A stretch of DNA of 64,000 nt from CBDFHF01 sp965247565 (GCA_965247565.1 CBDFHF010000003.1:496001-560000), one strand, 5' to 3'; counted from the stretch's first letter, positions 28,903 to 37,911 are shown. Made by a program: numbers and translations. Notes: generated from the sequence alone by a model not told the origin.

Positions 28903-29375
28903 ACCCACAGCAACTGTGTTAAAAATCAAGTTAAATTAGCGTAATTCGGGTTCCATGCTTTATTGTGTTTTACCATTGCATTGAGCATAACCAAGAGCTT
29001 CCGCATGCAAGCCACCAAAGCCACTTTCTTGAGCTTACCGTTGCCGACCAAGCGTAGATAGAATCCCCGGATAGGTTGGTTAAAGCGAATAGCGTTCAAT
29101 GTGGCCATGTAAAGAGTCGTCCTTATCAATTCCCGGCCACCACTAATGGTACGCCGTCCTTTCATAGCGCCACTGTCCCGGCAAAATGGCGCCAACCCAA
29201 CCAGGGCGCATATTTGCTTGTTAGACAATAAGCCCAGTTTCGGTAATTGGGCAATTAACGTCGATGCCGTTATCAAACCAACGCCCTCGACTTGGGTCAA
29301 TTGCTCCAAGCGATTTTGCAAGGTGTTGTCGTTGGCAATTAACGCCTTTATTTTGTCTTCAATGCGCCCGATTTC

Positions 29376-29393
29376 TCTTGTGCCCTATAGGGT
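29376..29393. repeat. Micro-insertion 3, 18 bp, in IS110 transposase
   Basis: Plus-strand TCTTGTGCCCTATAGGGT. Its removal joins GATAAT to GAAATC on the coding strand and restores AFDN-EIGRIED. It preserves frame but introduces a TAG. The loop TATA differs from the other copies. Confidence 0.8.
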
Positions 29394-29588
29394 ATTATCA
29401 AAGGCACGAATAAATTTTTCGATAGAGCGGATGGACTCAGCCTCATGAGCCGCTTCAAGATGCTGTTTTTCCATCGTCCTTTGCTTGACTAATTGTTCCC
29501 GGCGTTTGATCAGCGCGTCCAATTGGTTGGCTTCAGTACTGTCTAACGCCCAAGGCTTTGGCCTTGCCATTTCGCCATATTGCCGAAT

Positions 29589-29605
29589 ACCCAAGGGGCA
29601 CAAGT
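29589..29605. repeat. Micro-insertion 1, 17 bp, in IS110 transposase
   Basis: Plus-strand ACCCAAGGGGCACAAGT. Its removal restores DAQV-IRQYGEM of the transposase. It lies about three codons after the conserved KID motif. Confidence 0.85.
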
Positions 29606-29677
29606 CACTTGGGCATCGATTTTGTCATTTTTGGCATGCCGGCCGATGGCTTTGGCATAGTCCCTGATCCGTTTGGC

Positions 29678-29693
29678 ACTTGTGCCCTTGGGT
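29678..29693. repeat. Micro-insertion 2, 16 bp, in IS110 transposase
   Basis: Plus-strand ACTTGTGCCCTTGGGT, opposite orientation to insertion 1. Its removal restores SVAN-AKRIRDYAKAIGRH, the expected IS110 sequence. Confidence 0.85.
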
Positions 29694-29918
29694 ATTGGCT
29701 ACGCTCACTGTAATACCTTGCGCCAATAGAAAATGCGCGAACGCACGCTCATAGCCGCCGGTGGCTTCCATGACCACGCCGACCTGTGAAGGAGTCATTA
29801 TGTGTTTTAAAAAACTCTTGAAACCGTCTACCTGTTTGTCATCCAGGGCAATATCTAATTTTAGTTTCGACACATCCACACCGATGATTGTGTACTTGGG
29901 TGTTTTGTTTGTCATCAT

Positions 29919-30056
29919 TCGTAAACCGTTTAAATTCTCATTCTTGTTGATGCGGAATCATAAGGTCTGTTCCAGGAAACTGTCCGAGATCGTTAAATGT
30001 GTGGTGAGGCGACCATCGCTGCGGGACGGCTTTAAAAATAAACCAAGGGCACAAGT
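29919..30056 (-). other. IS110 non-coding end, possible bridge RNA region
   Basis: About 138 non-coding bases between the transposase start and the element end. In IS110-family elements this upstream end encodes the bridge RNA that pairs with target and donor DNA. Length and position fit; the RNA fold and the guide loops were not worked out. Confidence 0.35.
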
Positions 30057-30337
30057 CAGAAAGCGTATTGGTACGGACGGTATCGATAAAATCTTTCAGG
30101 TCAGTGTCAGGCTGCATGGCAAAGCCGCCCTGGAGACAACGGTCAACATTGATACCACCGTTCAAGAAAAAACATCACCTATCCCACGGATGGTAAATTG
30201 GCGATCAAAATCATTAATCGCCTAACCAAACTCGCCAAACAGTTTGGCATACAACAGCGACGGACCTACGCGAAAGAAGTGAAAGCCTTGCGTTTAAATC
30301 TTCGGCATTTTCGCCATATCAAACGCCGGGCGAAGGT
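30057..30337 (+). pseudogene. IS5-family transposase, central part (copy E)
   Basis: Continues the gene begun at 28565: FRKRIGTDGIDKIFQVSVRL and VNIDTTVQEK match the copy at 52122. One A is missing in the run after GAAAAAA near 30167, shifting the frame before LAIKIINRLTKLAKQ. The gene stops at RRAKV, where the ISAs1 element begins; the C-terminal half with the remaining catalytic residues is absent. Confidence 0.8.
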
Positions 30338-30350
30338 CAGGGCAATCGCA

Positions 30351-31491
30351 TTAAATTTTCCAGCCAAATACTACCTCTTCACGGAATTGATCGCTCAAAG
30401 CAGCCCTAAACCGTTTCTGTTTGAGGCTCATCTTGGAAGACACCCTCTCAAATAAATTGAGGCTTAGGTGGCGAACCATCGCTAAGATGACAGCGGTATT
30501 GTCTGTACGAATCCGGCAATCATCCTCTCGCCTCACCACATCCAGACGCCAATGTAGACGATTTTCAATTCCCCAGTGAGCTCGCACCGCATGAGCAAAC
30601 CGTTTGGCATCGGCTGATAGAGAGGTGATGAAGTAGCGCTGTTCAAGACGGGTCTTGCCGTCCAGGTAACGTTCATGTTCTACCAGCCCAATGCTCCGTA
30701 AGCCTATCCAGCGCTCAGGATTGGGCAAGGTGTTGGTCTCTTCGCAAATCCAGTAACGACGCACCTCTAATCGCCCGTGTTCTTTATCAACTTCCTCGAT
30801 ATAGTCGTGTGGGATAGGGTTAAAGTGGTCTTTTCGTACCTGCGTAAAATAGTCATCGACGGCTTCACGCAATAACGGCTGATTGTCTTTCAGTCCCAAT
30901 ACATAATCCCCTTGTTGTTCTATTACTTGCTTGGCAATCCATGTTTGGCACCCCATGGCGTCAATCGTAATCAGACAGCCTTTCATATCCAGTATTTCCA
31001 ATAACTTAGGGATAGCGGTACCCTAACCTTTGGTGGGCATAAATAATCTCGTTCCATTTTTCGGCAGTGGCTTCTTGCCCCAGCACCAGCCGATTCTCGC
31101 AAGCCCACGCACTCACCAGGTGCAGCGGAGATTTGCCCCGCTTACCGTCTTTCGACCCGCGCGAGGTCTTACCGTCAATGGCAATGACTTCACCCGCCGT
31201 TTTTCCCCTAACACTTTCAACCCAGGACATAAAACACGATCGGAATCCTTCAGGTGAAATTCTTGCAAACACATAGGCAATGCAGTCGTGAGAAGGAACC
31301 CCGTTTTTCAACGGCACAAAACGGCGTAGCCAATCTAACTTTTCATGACCAAAATCAGCTATGCCTTGCCAACCCTCTGCACCACTGATAATCGCGCAGA
31401 CACTTAGTACCATTATGTCGATTAAGCCATGAAGCTTCTTAGGTTCGATTCGTGTATCTTCTAAGCTTGAAAAATGTTCTACTAAACTCAT
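30351..31491 (-). pseudogene. ISAs1-family transposase broken by a 25-bp micro-insertion
   Basis: DDE transposase of the ISAs1 (H-repeat) family: IAIDGKTSRGSKDG holds the first aspartate, LITIDAMGCQ the second and ENRLHWRLDVV the glutamate region. It reads intact apart from a 25-base insert at 31020-31044 between NEI and TAIPKL. The ATG at 31491 (MSLVEHFSSLEDTR) is chosen. Confidence 0.85.
31020..31044. repeat. Micro-insertion 8, 25 bp, in ISAs1 transposase
   Basis: On the plus strand it starts ACCC and ends GGGCATAAAT with an 11-base centre, longer than the others. Removal restores NEI-TAIPKLLEIL. It belongs with insertions 9 and 10, whose right arm ends in TAAA rather than CAAGT. Confidence 0.7.
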
Positions 31492-31574
31492 GGTTATCAA
31501 TATCTTCTATAAAATAGATGAAGATATTGTTGTAAATTATTCTTTGTCAATAACTTTTAATGCGTTTGCCCTGG

Positions 31575-31988
31575 TCGCCAGATAGGGACGTTACCAAGCC
31601 CGACTATATTGGGGTGGCTGGTGCCAGCAGCCATGATGGGCAAATATTCGACCAAATCCGGCCGGTATTAGCCAATAATGAACTCTATGGGGATAAGGCC
31701 TATCAACGGTCTGATGCCGACGAAGTACGGGCGACTCAGAACCTGACGGTATGGACGCCGGTTAAAAAACAAAAAGGCCAACGCTATTTGGAGCCGCAAG
31801 ATCAGTGGTTATCCACCGCCGTATCCCGCATTCGACAACCCATTGAAACAGTATTCAGCTGGATTGAAGAAAAAACAGGGATTGAATGCGCAGGCAAAGT
31901 GCGTTCGTACAACGGACTGATGGTTCATATCTTCGGTGAGTTAGCGGCCGCTCTGTTTTTTTGGAATTACTTACGGGTCAGCTCTTAA
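31575..31988 (+). pseudogene. DDE transposase C-terminal fragment (IS982-like)
   Basis: Encodes DYIGVAGASSHDGQIFDQIR and LYGDKAYQRSDADE, then a C-terminal FSWIEEKTGIECAGKVRSYNGL. The N-terminus is missing. A related N-terminal half is at 49472-50030. Compared with that copy one C is lost in AAGCCCC near 31600, shifting the frame. Family assignment is tentative. Confidence 0.65.
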
Positions 31989-32031
31989 TTCACATCAATA
32001 TTTGTCTGTACAATGGGGCACTTTACTACCC

Positions 32032-32142
32032 GCTTATTCACAGGAACAACTCGATGCACTGGCAGAAGAGCTAAATTAATTCCCAAGAAAGGCACTGGGT
32101 TTTATGTCGCCAGCTCAGAAAATCTCAACTGAGTTGCGGTGA
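32032..32142 (+). pseudogene. IS30-family transposase C-terminal remnant
   Basis: The translated stretch AYSQEQLDALAEELN, then PRKALGFMSPAQKISTELR up to a stop matches the end of IS30-type transposases. A TAA interrupts it between ELN and the PRK block. Only about 36 codons remain. A similar remnant is fused to an IS3 orfA at 47735-48049. Confidence 0.7.
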
Positions 32143-32290
32143 CAGGTTGAACCTCCGGTCGTCTTTTTAGCTTTGATATCAGAATCTGCTCCTGTTTTGA
32201 TCAGAATACGCAATATTGCGTGAACTTAGCGCTTTTCGTGTTTAAACTGCGGAGTTAAGGTTGAATATAAACTTTAAATAAGAGAAAAAT

Positions 32291-32848
32291 ATGGCTGTTA
32301 CACCTTCAAATATGATGCCTTTGGGCACTATAGCCCCTGGCTTTAATTTACCCGATACCATAACGGACACCCATCAATCGTTGAGTGCTTTGCGAGGAGA
32401 TAAGGGCACTGTGTTAATGTTTATTTGTAATCATTGCCCCTATGTTTTGCATATAAAAGATCAATTAATTGCCATCGCCCAACAGTATTCTGTGAAAGGT
32501 ATTGCGTTTATAGCCATCAGCTCGAATGATATTGAAAATTATCCTGATGATGCACCAGATAAAATGAAAGTTTTAATGGCCAACTGGGGTAATCCTTTTG
32601 CCGCTTATTTGTATGATGAAAGTCAGAATGTTGCTAGAGCTTACCGGGCCGCTTGTACCCCCGATATTTATTTATTTGATGAGAAAATGGCTTGTGTTTA
32701 TCGCGGTCGGTTAGATGCGGCGACGCCAAAAAATCAAGCTCCACTAACGGGTGCAGATTTACGTCAGGCTTTGGATGGTTTACTATCGGGCAAACTAATT
32801 GACTGGGAACAAATCCCTAGTATGGGTTGCAATATCAAATGGAAGTAG
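32291..32848 (+). CDS. Thioredoxin-like (redoxin/AhpC-TSA type) protein
   Basis: A 185-residue protein with a thioredoxin fold. LGTIAPGFNLPDTI opens it, and VLMFICNHCPYVLHIKDQL near residue 45 contains the reactive CNHCP site. CTPDIYLFDEKMACVYRGRLD is the cis-proline strand. There is no signal peptide, so it is probably cytoplasmic. Members of this group are common in Proteobacteria and their substrates are mostly unknown. It stands alone between IS debris and glnS on the other strand. Confidence 0.85.
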   Translation: MAVTPSNMMPLGTIAPGFNLPDTITDTHQSLSALRGDKGTVLMFICNHCPYVLHIKDQLIAIAQQYSVKGIAFIAISSNDIENYPDDAPDKMKVLMANWGNPFAAYLYDESQNVARAYRAACTPDIYLFDEKMACVYRGRLDAATPKNQAPLTGADLRQALDGLLSGKLIDWEQIPSMGCNIKWK

Positions 32849-32971
32849 TTTGGTTGCCTATCTCTCCAGGCTTAAATACGCTGGTTGACCAATGTCTCAA
32901 CCCCTCGTAGTTAAAGCGCTCTACTTTGAACTTGTTGCTGGCAATTTTGAGGTTGAGACATTTTATCTAAG

Positions 32972-34636
32972 TTATTCTTTCTCCCAATTGTCCCGTAAGG
33001 TCACTGTTCTATTAAAGACTAGTTTTCCATTGCCGCTGTCAATGGCATCTAAACAAAAATAGCCGGTTCGTTCAAACTGATAACGGTTTTCTGATTTGGC
33101 ATTTGCCAAACTAGCTTCTACTCTGCAATCCTTAAGTATTTGTAAGGAGTTAGGGTTGATTGCATCTAGAAAATTTTCCTCATTATCAGGGCTGGGCACG
33201 CTGAACAAACGGTCATAGAGTCGAATTTCCGCGCTGGCTGAATGGGCTTCGGAAACCCAGTGGATTACACCCTTAACTTTGCGACCTTCCGGATTTTTGC
33301 CTAATGTATCCGGGTCATAGGAGCATCTTAGTTCAGTAATGTTGCCGTTCGTATCTTTAATGACTTCATTGCAGCGAATCACATAAGCGCCACGTAATCT
33401 GACTTCTTCCCCGCTTACTAAGCGTTTAAATTTTGGCGGCGGATTTTCGGAAAAATCATCGCGATCAATTAAAATAGCTTTGGCAAAAGGTACTTGCCTT
33501 TTGCCGAATTCAGGGCGTTGAGGATGATTACTGACTTCCAGTTGTTCGACTTGGTTATCAGGGTAATTCTCGATTACTACGCGTAAAGGTTCTAATACCG
33601 CCATTGCGCGCAACGCATTTTCGTTTAAATCTTCACGAATGCAATATTCCAGAACACCCATTTCGATCCATGAATTTTGCTTAGTTAAGCCAATACGCTC
33701 ACAAAAGTTACGAATAGATGCAGGCGTAAAACCGGCTCGACGCAACCCAGCAATCGTTGGCATACGCGGATCGTCCCAGCCGTGCACATGTTTTTCAGTA
33801 ACCAATTGGTTAAGTTTACGCTTGCTGACAATAGTGTATTCCAGTTGTAATCTGGCAAATTCAATTTGCTGCGGATGATGTGGGGTTTGCAATTGATCTA
33901 ACACCCAATCATAGAGTGGGCGATGATCTTCAAATTCCAGTGTACATAAGGAATGAGTGATCCCTTCAATTGCATCAGAAAGGCAGTGCGTGTAATCGTA
34001 CATTGGGTAAATACACCAGTCGTTGCCAGTGCGGTGATGATGTACACGACGAATCCGATAAATAGCGGGATCGCGCATATTGATATTAGGCGAAGCCATG
34101 TCAATTTTAGCGCGTAACACATATTGACCGTCAGCAAATTCACCGGTGCGCATACGTTTAAATAAATCCAGATTTTCAGCAATAGAGCGATTTCTATCAG
34201 GGCTTTCTTTGCCTGGTTCGGTCAAAGTCCCGCGGTAAGCTCTAATTTCTTCAGCCGACAAGCTATCAACATAAGCCAGGCCTTTTTCAATCAACTGGAT
34301 GGCATAATCGTAAAGTTGTTCAAAATATTCAGAAGCGTGGTGTAATTCATGCCAATTAAATCCTAACCATTGCACATCTCGCTCGATAGACTCCATATAT
34401 TCGATGCTTTCTTTTTCAGGGTTCGTATCGTCAAACCGTAAATTACAGGTGCCGTTATTTTCTGCCGCAATGCCAAAATTTAAACAGATCGATTTGGCAT
34501 GCCCGATATGCAAGTAGCCGTTGGGTTCAGGAGGAAAGCGAGTAACAACTTTTCCGTTGTGTTTGTTTTCTTTTAAATCGCTGGCAATAATTTGCCGAAT
34601 GAAGTTGGTTGCTGGTTGAATATCGGTTGTAGGCAT
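32972..34636 (-). CDS. glnS: Glutaminyl-tRNA synthetase
   Basis: Class I synthetase charging tRNA-Gln, 554 residues, normal length. The HIGH motif is in PPEPNGYLHIGHAKS near residue 36, and the KMSKS-equivalent is VSKRKL near residue 270. The C-terminal anticodon-binding barrels follow. Genes of this direct type are typical of Gammaproteobacteria. It is transcribed away from the SUF genes. Confidence 0.98.
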   Translation of the reverse strand: MPTTDIQPATNFIRQIIASDLKENKHNGKVVTRFPPEPNGYLHIGHAKSICLNFGIAAENNGTCNLRFDDTNPEKESIEYMESIERDVQWLGFNWHELHHASEYFEQLYDYAIQLIEKGLAYVDSLSAEEIRAYRGTLTEPGKESPDRNRSIAENLDLFKRMRTGEFADGQYVLRAKIDMASPNINMRDPAIYRIRRVHHHRTGNDWCIYPMYDYTHCLSDAIEGITHSLCTLEFEDHRPLYDWVLDQLQTPHHPQQIEFARLQLEYTIVSKRKLNQLVTEKHVHGWDDPRMPTIAGLRRAGFTPASIRNFCERIGLTKQNSWIEMGVLEYCIREDLNENALRAMAVLEPLRVVIENYPDNQVEQLEVSNHPQRPEFGKRQVPFAKAILIDRDDFSENPPPKFKRLVSGEEVRLRGAYVIRCNEVIKDTNGNITELRCSYDPDTLGKNPEGRKVKGVIHWVSEAHSASAEIRLYDRLFSVPSPDNEENFLDAINPNSLQILKDCRVEASLANAKSENRYQFERTGYFCLDAIDSGNGKLVFNRTVTLRDNWEKE

Positions 34637-34868
34637 TGATTTGGTATGGATTGGGTTGTGGCGTAATTGATTGTATCAATGTAACGGAGTTGAAAAATCT
34701 CAGAAATCGTAGCAGAAATGTCGCTTAACAATACTACTGTATTAACTAATAGCAGTAAAGATTTATTCTATCTTATTGTATTACATAGATTAACGTGATT
34801 TTTGCAACAGTCACAGACAGTAAGCAATAAAACAAAAAATAACCTAGTGCTTTACTATGAAAATATAT

Positions 34869-34885
34869 AGTACTAAAATAGTACT
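34869..34885 (+). promoter_or_regulatory. Candidate operator upstream of sufR
   Basis: Two AGTACT boxes lie at 34869-34874 and 34880-34885 with five A/T bases between them, 20 bases before the regulator start. Rrf2 proteins usually bind A/T-rich inverted repeats over their own promoters, so autoregulation is plausible. Binding is not shown by the sequence. Confidence 0.5.
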
Positions 34886-34904
34886 CAATAAAAGAGGGCG
34901 CGGT

Positions 34905-35363
34905 ATGTTACGAATAAGTAAATTGACAGATTACAGCATTGTTATTTTAAGTTTTATGGCTAAAGATACCGGTAAGTTAACGGCTATCGAGATTGCTTCA
35001 GCGACGGGGATTGCTTTGCCCACAGTCAGCAAAATACTTAAGTTGCTAGTGAATACAGGGGTTTTAGCATCAATCCGTGGTGCCCGTGGTGGTTACGGCT
35101 TGGCCGGCGAGCCGCACAAAATAAGTGTTGCCACTGTTATTAATGCTATGGAGGGGCCTATTGCTCTAACGGAATGCAGTATTTCCCAGCAAGGCTGCGA
35201 ACAGGCTTCCGGTTGTGATATTCACGGTAACTGGAGCGTTATCAACCGAACGATTCAAAGTGCCCTGGAATCGGTTACTTTGGCAGATATGATCCGTCCG
35301 GTGGTTGTGCCTAAGGAGATTTTGGTGCCAGTTGCCAGTTTATATCGACATCCATGTAATTAA
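34905..35363 (+). CDS. sufR: Rrf2-family SUF system regulator
   Basis: A 152-residue Rrf2 transcription factor. The winged helix is at residues 1-60 (MLRISKLTDYSIVILSFMA, then LPTVSKILKLLVNTGVL), followed by GARGGYGLA. Three cysteines in CSISQQGCEQASGC near residues 101-114 could bind an iron-sulfur cluster. The ATG at 34905 is preferred over an earlier one because Rrf2 proteins start at this point. It is ten bases before sufB, so it likely represses the operon when clusters are sufficient. Confidence 0.88.
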   Translation: MLRISKLTDYSIVILSFMAKDTGKLTAIEIASATGIALPTVSKILKLLVNTGVLASIRGARGGYGLAGEPHKISVATVINAMEGPIALTECSISQQGCEQASGCDIHGNWSVINRTIQSALESVTLADMIRPVVVPKEILVPVASLYRHPCN

Positions 35364-35372
35364 GAGTTTTTT

Positions 35373-36821
35373 ATGTCAGCCAGCGCCCAAGAAATTAACA
35401 ATCTGATCAATCAGGATTACAAACAAGGTTTTGTCACTGAATTGGAAACCACCACGTTTGCTCCTGGCTTAGACGAAGAGGTCATTCGCAAGCTGTCAGC
35501 TATTAAGAATGAACCTGACTTTATGCTGGAGTTTCGCTTAAAAGCGTTCCGGCATTGGCAAACCATGACATCCCCGGACTGGGCATTTGTAAAATTCGAC
35601 CCCATCGATTATCAGGCCATCAGTTATTATTCGGCACCCAAACGCAAAGAAGACGGCCCGAAAAGCCTGGATGAAATCGACCCGCAAGTGTTGGAAGCCT
35701 ATAAAAAATTGGGTATTCCGCTGGATGAGCAGGAGCGTTTGGCTGGTGTGGCCGTGGATGCGGTATTTGATAGTGTCTCTGTAGCAACAACCTTCAAAGG
35801 CAAACTGAAAGATGCTGGGGTTATTTTCTGCCCGATTTCCGAAGCGTTGCGCGATCATCCCGGGTTAATCAAAAAATATCTAGGTTCTGTAGTGCCGCAT
35901 ACCGACAATTATTTTGCGGCGTTGAATGCGGCGGTGTTTACGGATGGTTCGTTTGTGTATATCCCGAAAGGCGTACGCTGCCCTATGGAGCTGTCCACTT
36001 ATTTTAGAATCAACGCCGCTAATACCGGTCAGTTTGAGCGTACCTTGATCATTGCTGATGAAGGCAGTCACGTTTCTTACTTGGAAGGCTGTACTGCGCC
36101 GATGCGCGATGAAAATCAGCTGCATGCGGCTGTTGTCGAGTTAATCGCGTTGAAAGACGCCACTATTAAGTATTCCACCGTGCAAAACTGGTATCCGGGC
36201 GATAAAGAAGGCAAAGGCGGTATTTACAATTTCGTAACCAAGCGCGCCGATTGCCGTGGTGAAAACTCCAAAGTGTCCTGGACGCAAGTGGAAACCGGCT
36301 CAGCCATCACCTGGAAATACCCCAGCTGCATTTTGACCGGCGACAATGCCATCGGTGAATTCTATTCCGTGGCGCTGACCAATAATTATCAGCAAGCCGA
36401 TACCGGCACCAAGATGATCCACATCGGCAAAAACACCCGCAGCACCATTGTGTCCAAAGGTATTTCTGCCGGTAAAGCCCAAAACACCTACCGCGGCTTG
36501 GTGAAAGTGTTAAAAAGCGCCGAAAACGCCCGCAACTATACCCAGTGTGATTCCTTACTGGTCGGTGACCGCTGCGGCGCGCATACGTTTCCGTATGTGG
36601 AAGTCAAACAGCCGTCCGCGCAAGTCGAACATGAAGCGACCACCTCCAAAATCAGCGAAGACCAATTGTTCTTCTGCCAGCAACGCGGGTTATCCGCCGA
36701 AGATGCGGTTTCCATGATTGTGAACGGCTTTTGTAAGGAAGTGTTTAAGGAATTGCCCATGGAGTTTGCGGTTGAGGCGCAGGCGTTATTGGGGCTTAGT
36801 TTGGAAGGGTCGGTAGGGTAG
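35373..36821 (+). CDS. sufB: Fe-S cluster assembly protein SufB
   Basis: Scaffold subunit of the SufBC2D complex, 482 residues. The conserved core has GVRCPMELSTYFRIN, SYLEGCTAPMRDENQLHAA and the C-terminal SDSLLVGDRCGAHTFPYVE-like stretch (QCDSLLVGDRCGAHTFPYV) with the essential cysteine region. It is the first structural gene of the operon. Confidence 0.97.
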   Translation: MSASAQEINNLINQDYKQGFVTELETTTFAPGLDEEVIRKLSAIKNEPDFMLEFRLKAFRHWQTMTSPDWAFVKFDPIDYQAISYYSAPKRKEDGPKSLDEIDPQVLEAYKKLGIPLDEQERLAGVAVDAVFDSVSVATTFKGKLKDAGVIFCPISEALRDHPGLIKKYLGSVVPHTDNYFAALNAAVFTDGSFVYIPKGVRCPMELSTYFRINAANTGQFERTLIIADEGSHVSYLEGCTAPMRDENQLHAAVVELIALKDATIKYSTVQNWYPGDKEGKGGIYNFVTKRADCRGENSKVSWTQVETGSAITWKYPSCILTGDNAIGEFYSVALTNNYQQADTGTKMIHIGKNTRSTIVSKGISAGKAQNTYRGLVKVLKSAENARNYTQCDSLLVGDRCGAHTFPYVEVKQPSAQVEHEATTSKISEDQLFFCQQRGLSAEDAVSMIVNGFCKEVFKELPMEFAVEAQALLGLSLEGSVG

Positions 36822-36860
36822 TTTGAGAATATGACGGGCTTTTACAGAAGAATATCTAAT

Positions 36861-37130
36861 ATGAACTTAACTGATGATAGGCACTAAAGCTGGTTTTAGT
36901 GCTAGTTGTTGTTTTTGTATGTATGGTGATCGGTTTATATTGGTTAAATTTTTATGTTCATGATTCTGGTTTCTCATATAAATCTAGTGATTGGGGAACA
37001 TTTGGCGATTATGTTGGTAGGACTCTTAACCCATAAATTGCGGCTTTGGTATTTCATTGTGTAGCCGAAAGCTACGTCTTACAAAAAAAAGATTTTAACT
37101 TCATGCCTAATATAATTATTTACGCAATTT
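36861..37130 (+). pseudogene. Remnant of a small membrane protein between sufB and sufC
   Basis: An ATG at 36861 gives MNLTDDR, then a frameshift leads into a hydrophobic helix (VLVLVVVFVCMVIGLYWL) followed by SSDWGTFGDYVGRTLNP and a TAA. After the stop the same frame continues as IAALVFHCVAESYVLQKKD. DWGTFGDYxGGxLNP followed by a second helix is a known pattern in uncharacterised bacterial membrane proteins, some linked to phage abortive infection. It separates two genes that are normally adjacent. GCACTAAA/TTTAGTGC at 36882-36901 forms a hairpin at its start. Confidence 0.6.
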
Positions 37131-37158
37131 AAACGATTTAAAAATACTTGGAACTATC

Positions 37159-37911
37159 ATGCTATCTATTAGAGATTTAACCGTCAGCGTAGGCGATAAA
37201 CCAATCCTTAAAGGCATTAACCTCGAAATCAAGGCCGGCGAAATACATGCCATTATGGGACCAAACGGTTCCGGCAAAAGCACCTTGTCGCATGTGTTAT
37301 CCGGTAAGGCCGGTTATGAAGTAACTGGAGGTTCGGTGACTTATCAGGGCAAAATTTTGCTAGAAATGGCGCCGGAAATTCGGGCCAGAGAAGGTATTTT
37401 CCTGGCCTTCCAATACCCGGTAGAAATCCCCGGTGTCAGTAATATTTACTTGTTGAAAGCCGCGTTGAATTCAATTCGTAAGCATCACGGCCATTCTGAA
37501 GTCGATGCAATGGACTTTTTAACCTTGGTTAAACACAAGGTAAAGCTATTGGAAATGGATGAAAAATTTTTATATCGTGCTGTAAACGAAGGCTTTTCCG
37601 GGGGTGAAAAGAAGCGTAACGAAATTCTGCAAATGGCGATTTTAGAGCCAAAACTGTGCATTCTCGATGAAACCGATTCCGGTCTGGATATTGACGCCTT
37701 AAAAGTTGTTGCAGATGGCGTTAATTCATTGCGATCTGCTGATCGCGCCTTTTTGATGATCACTCACTATCAACGCTTGCTCGATTACATCAAACCTGAC
37801 TTTGTCCATGTGCTGGCGCACGGGCAAATCGTTAAATCCGGTGGGCCTGAATTGGCGCTGGAACTGGAAGAGAAAGGTTATAGCTGGGTTGAAAAGCAGG
37901 TGGCGGCTTAA
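37159..37911 (+). CDS. sufC: Fe-S cluster assembly ATPase SufC
   Basis: ABC-type ATPase of 250 residues. The Walker A is GPNGSGKST near residue 35, the signature is FSGGEKKRNE near residue 148, and Walker B with the catalytic glutamate is LCILDETDSGLD. It energises the SufBC2D scaffold. It abuts sufD directly. Confidence 0.97.
   Translation: MLSIRDLTVSVGDKPILKGINLEIKAGEIHAIMGPNGSGKSTLSHVLSGKAGYEVTGGSVTYQGKILLEMAPEIRAREGIFLAFQYPVEIPGVSNIYLLKAALNSIRKHHGHSEVDAMDFLTLVKHKVKLLEMDEKFLYRAVNEGFSGGEKKRNEILQMAILEPKLCILDETDSGLDIDALKVVADGVNSLRSADRAFLMITHYQRLLDYIKPDFVHVLAHGQIVKSGGPELALELEEKGYSWVEKQVAA

Larger units (their letters stand above)
28926..29918 (-). pseudogene. IS110-family transposase broken by three micro-insertions
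   Basis: A DEDD recombinase of the IS110 family. The N-terminal RuvC-like part has IIGVDVSKLKLDIAL and VVMEATGGYERAFAHFL, then KNDKIDAQVIRQYGEM; the C-terminal transposase_20 part has LTQVEGVGLITASTLIAQL and FCRDSGAMKGRRTISGGR. The whole protein can be read if three inserts of 18, 17 and 16 bases (at 29376, 29589 and 29678) are removed; no other lesion was seen. Two inserts shift the frame and one brings an in-frame TAG. The two frameshifting ones flank the catalytic KNDKIDA segment. Confidence 0.85.
28903..30056 (-). mobile_element. IS110-family element inside an IS5 transposase gene
   Basis: About 1154 bases separate TATTT and CAGAAAG of the interrupted IS5 gene; joining them restores the IS5 frame. 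The insert starts ACCCACAG and ends AAGGGCACAAGT on the plus strand. These tips equal the two halves of the micro-insertions found in other transposases. No clear target duplication is visible, which is normal for IS110. Either these are the real ends, or the element entered a pre-existing micro-insertion. Confidence 0.75.
30338..31574 (-). mobile_element. ISAs1-family element
   Basis: Bounded by imperfect inverted repeats: CAGGGCAATCGCATTAAA at 30338-30355, and the matching TTTAATGCGTTTGCCCTGG at 31556-31574. The flanks do not match each other (IS5 remnant on the left, a different transposase on the right), so no target duplication survives and recombination has joined unrelated sequences. 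Confidence 0.75.

Noticed and set aside
28903..30056. Group II intron as the origin of the insert in the IS5 gene
   Set aside because: The coding content is a clear IS110 recombinase; no reverse transcriptase or domain V-like sequence is present.
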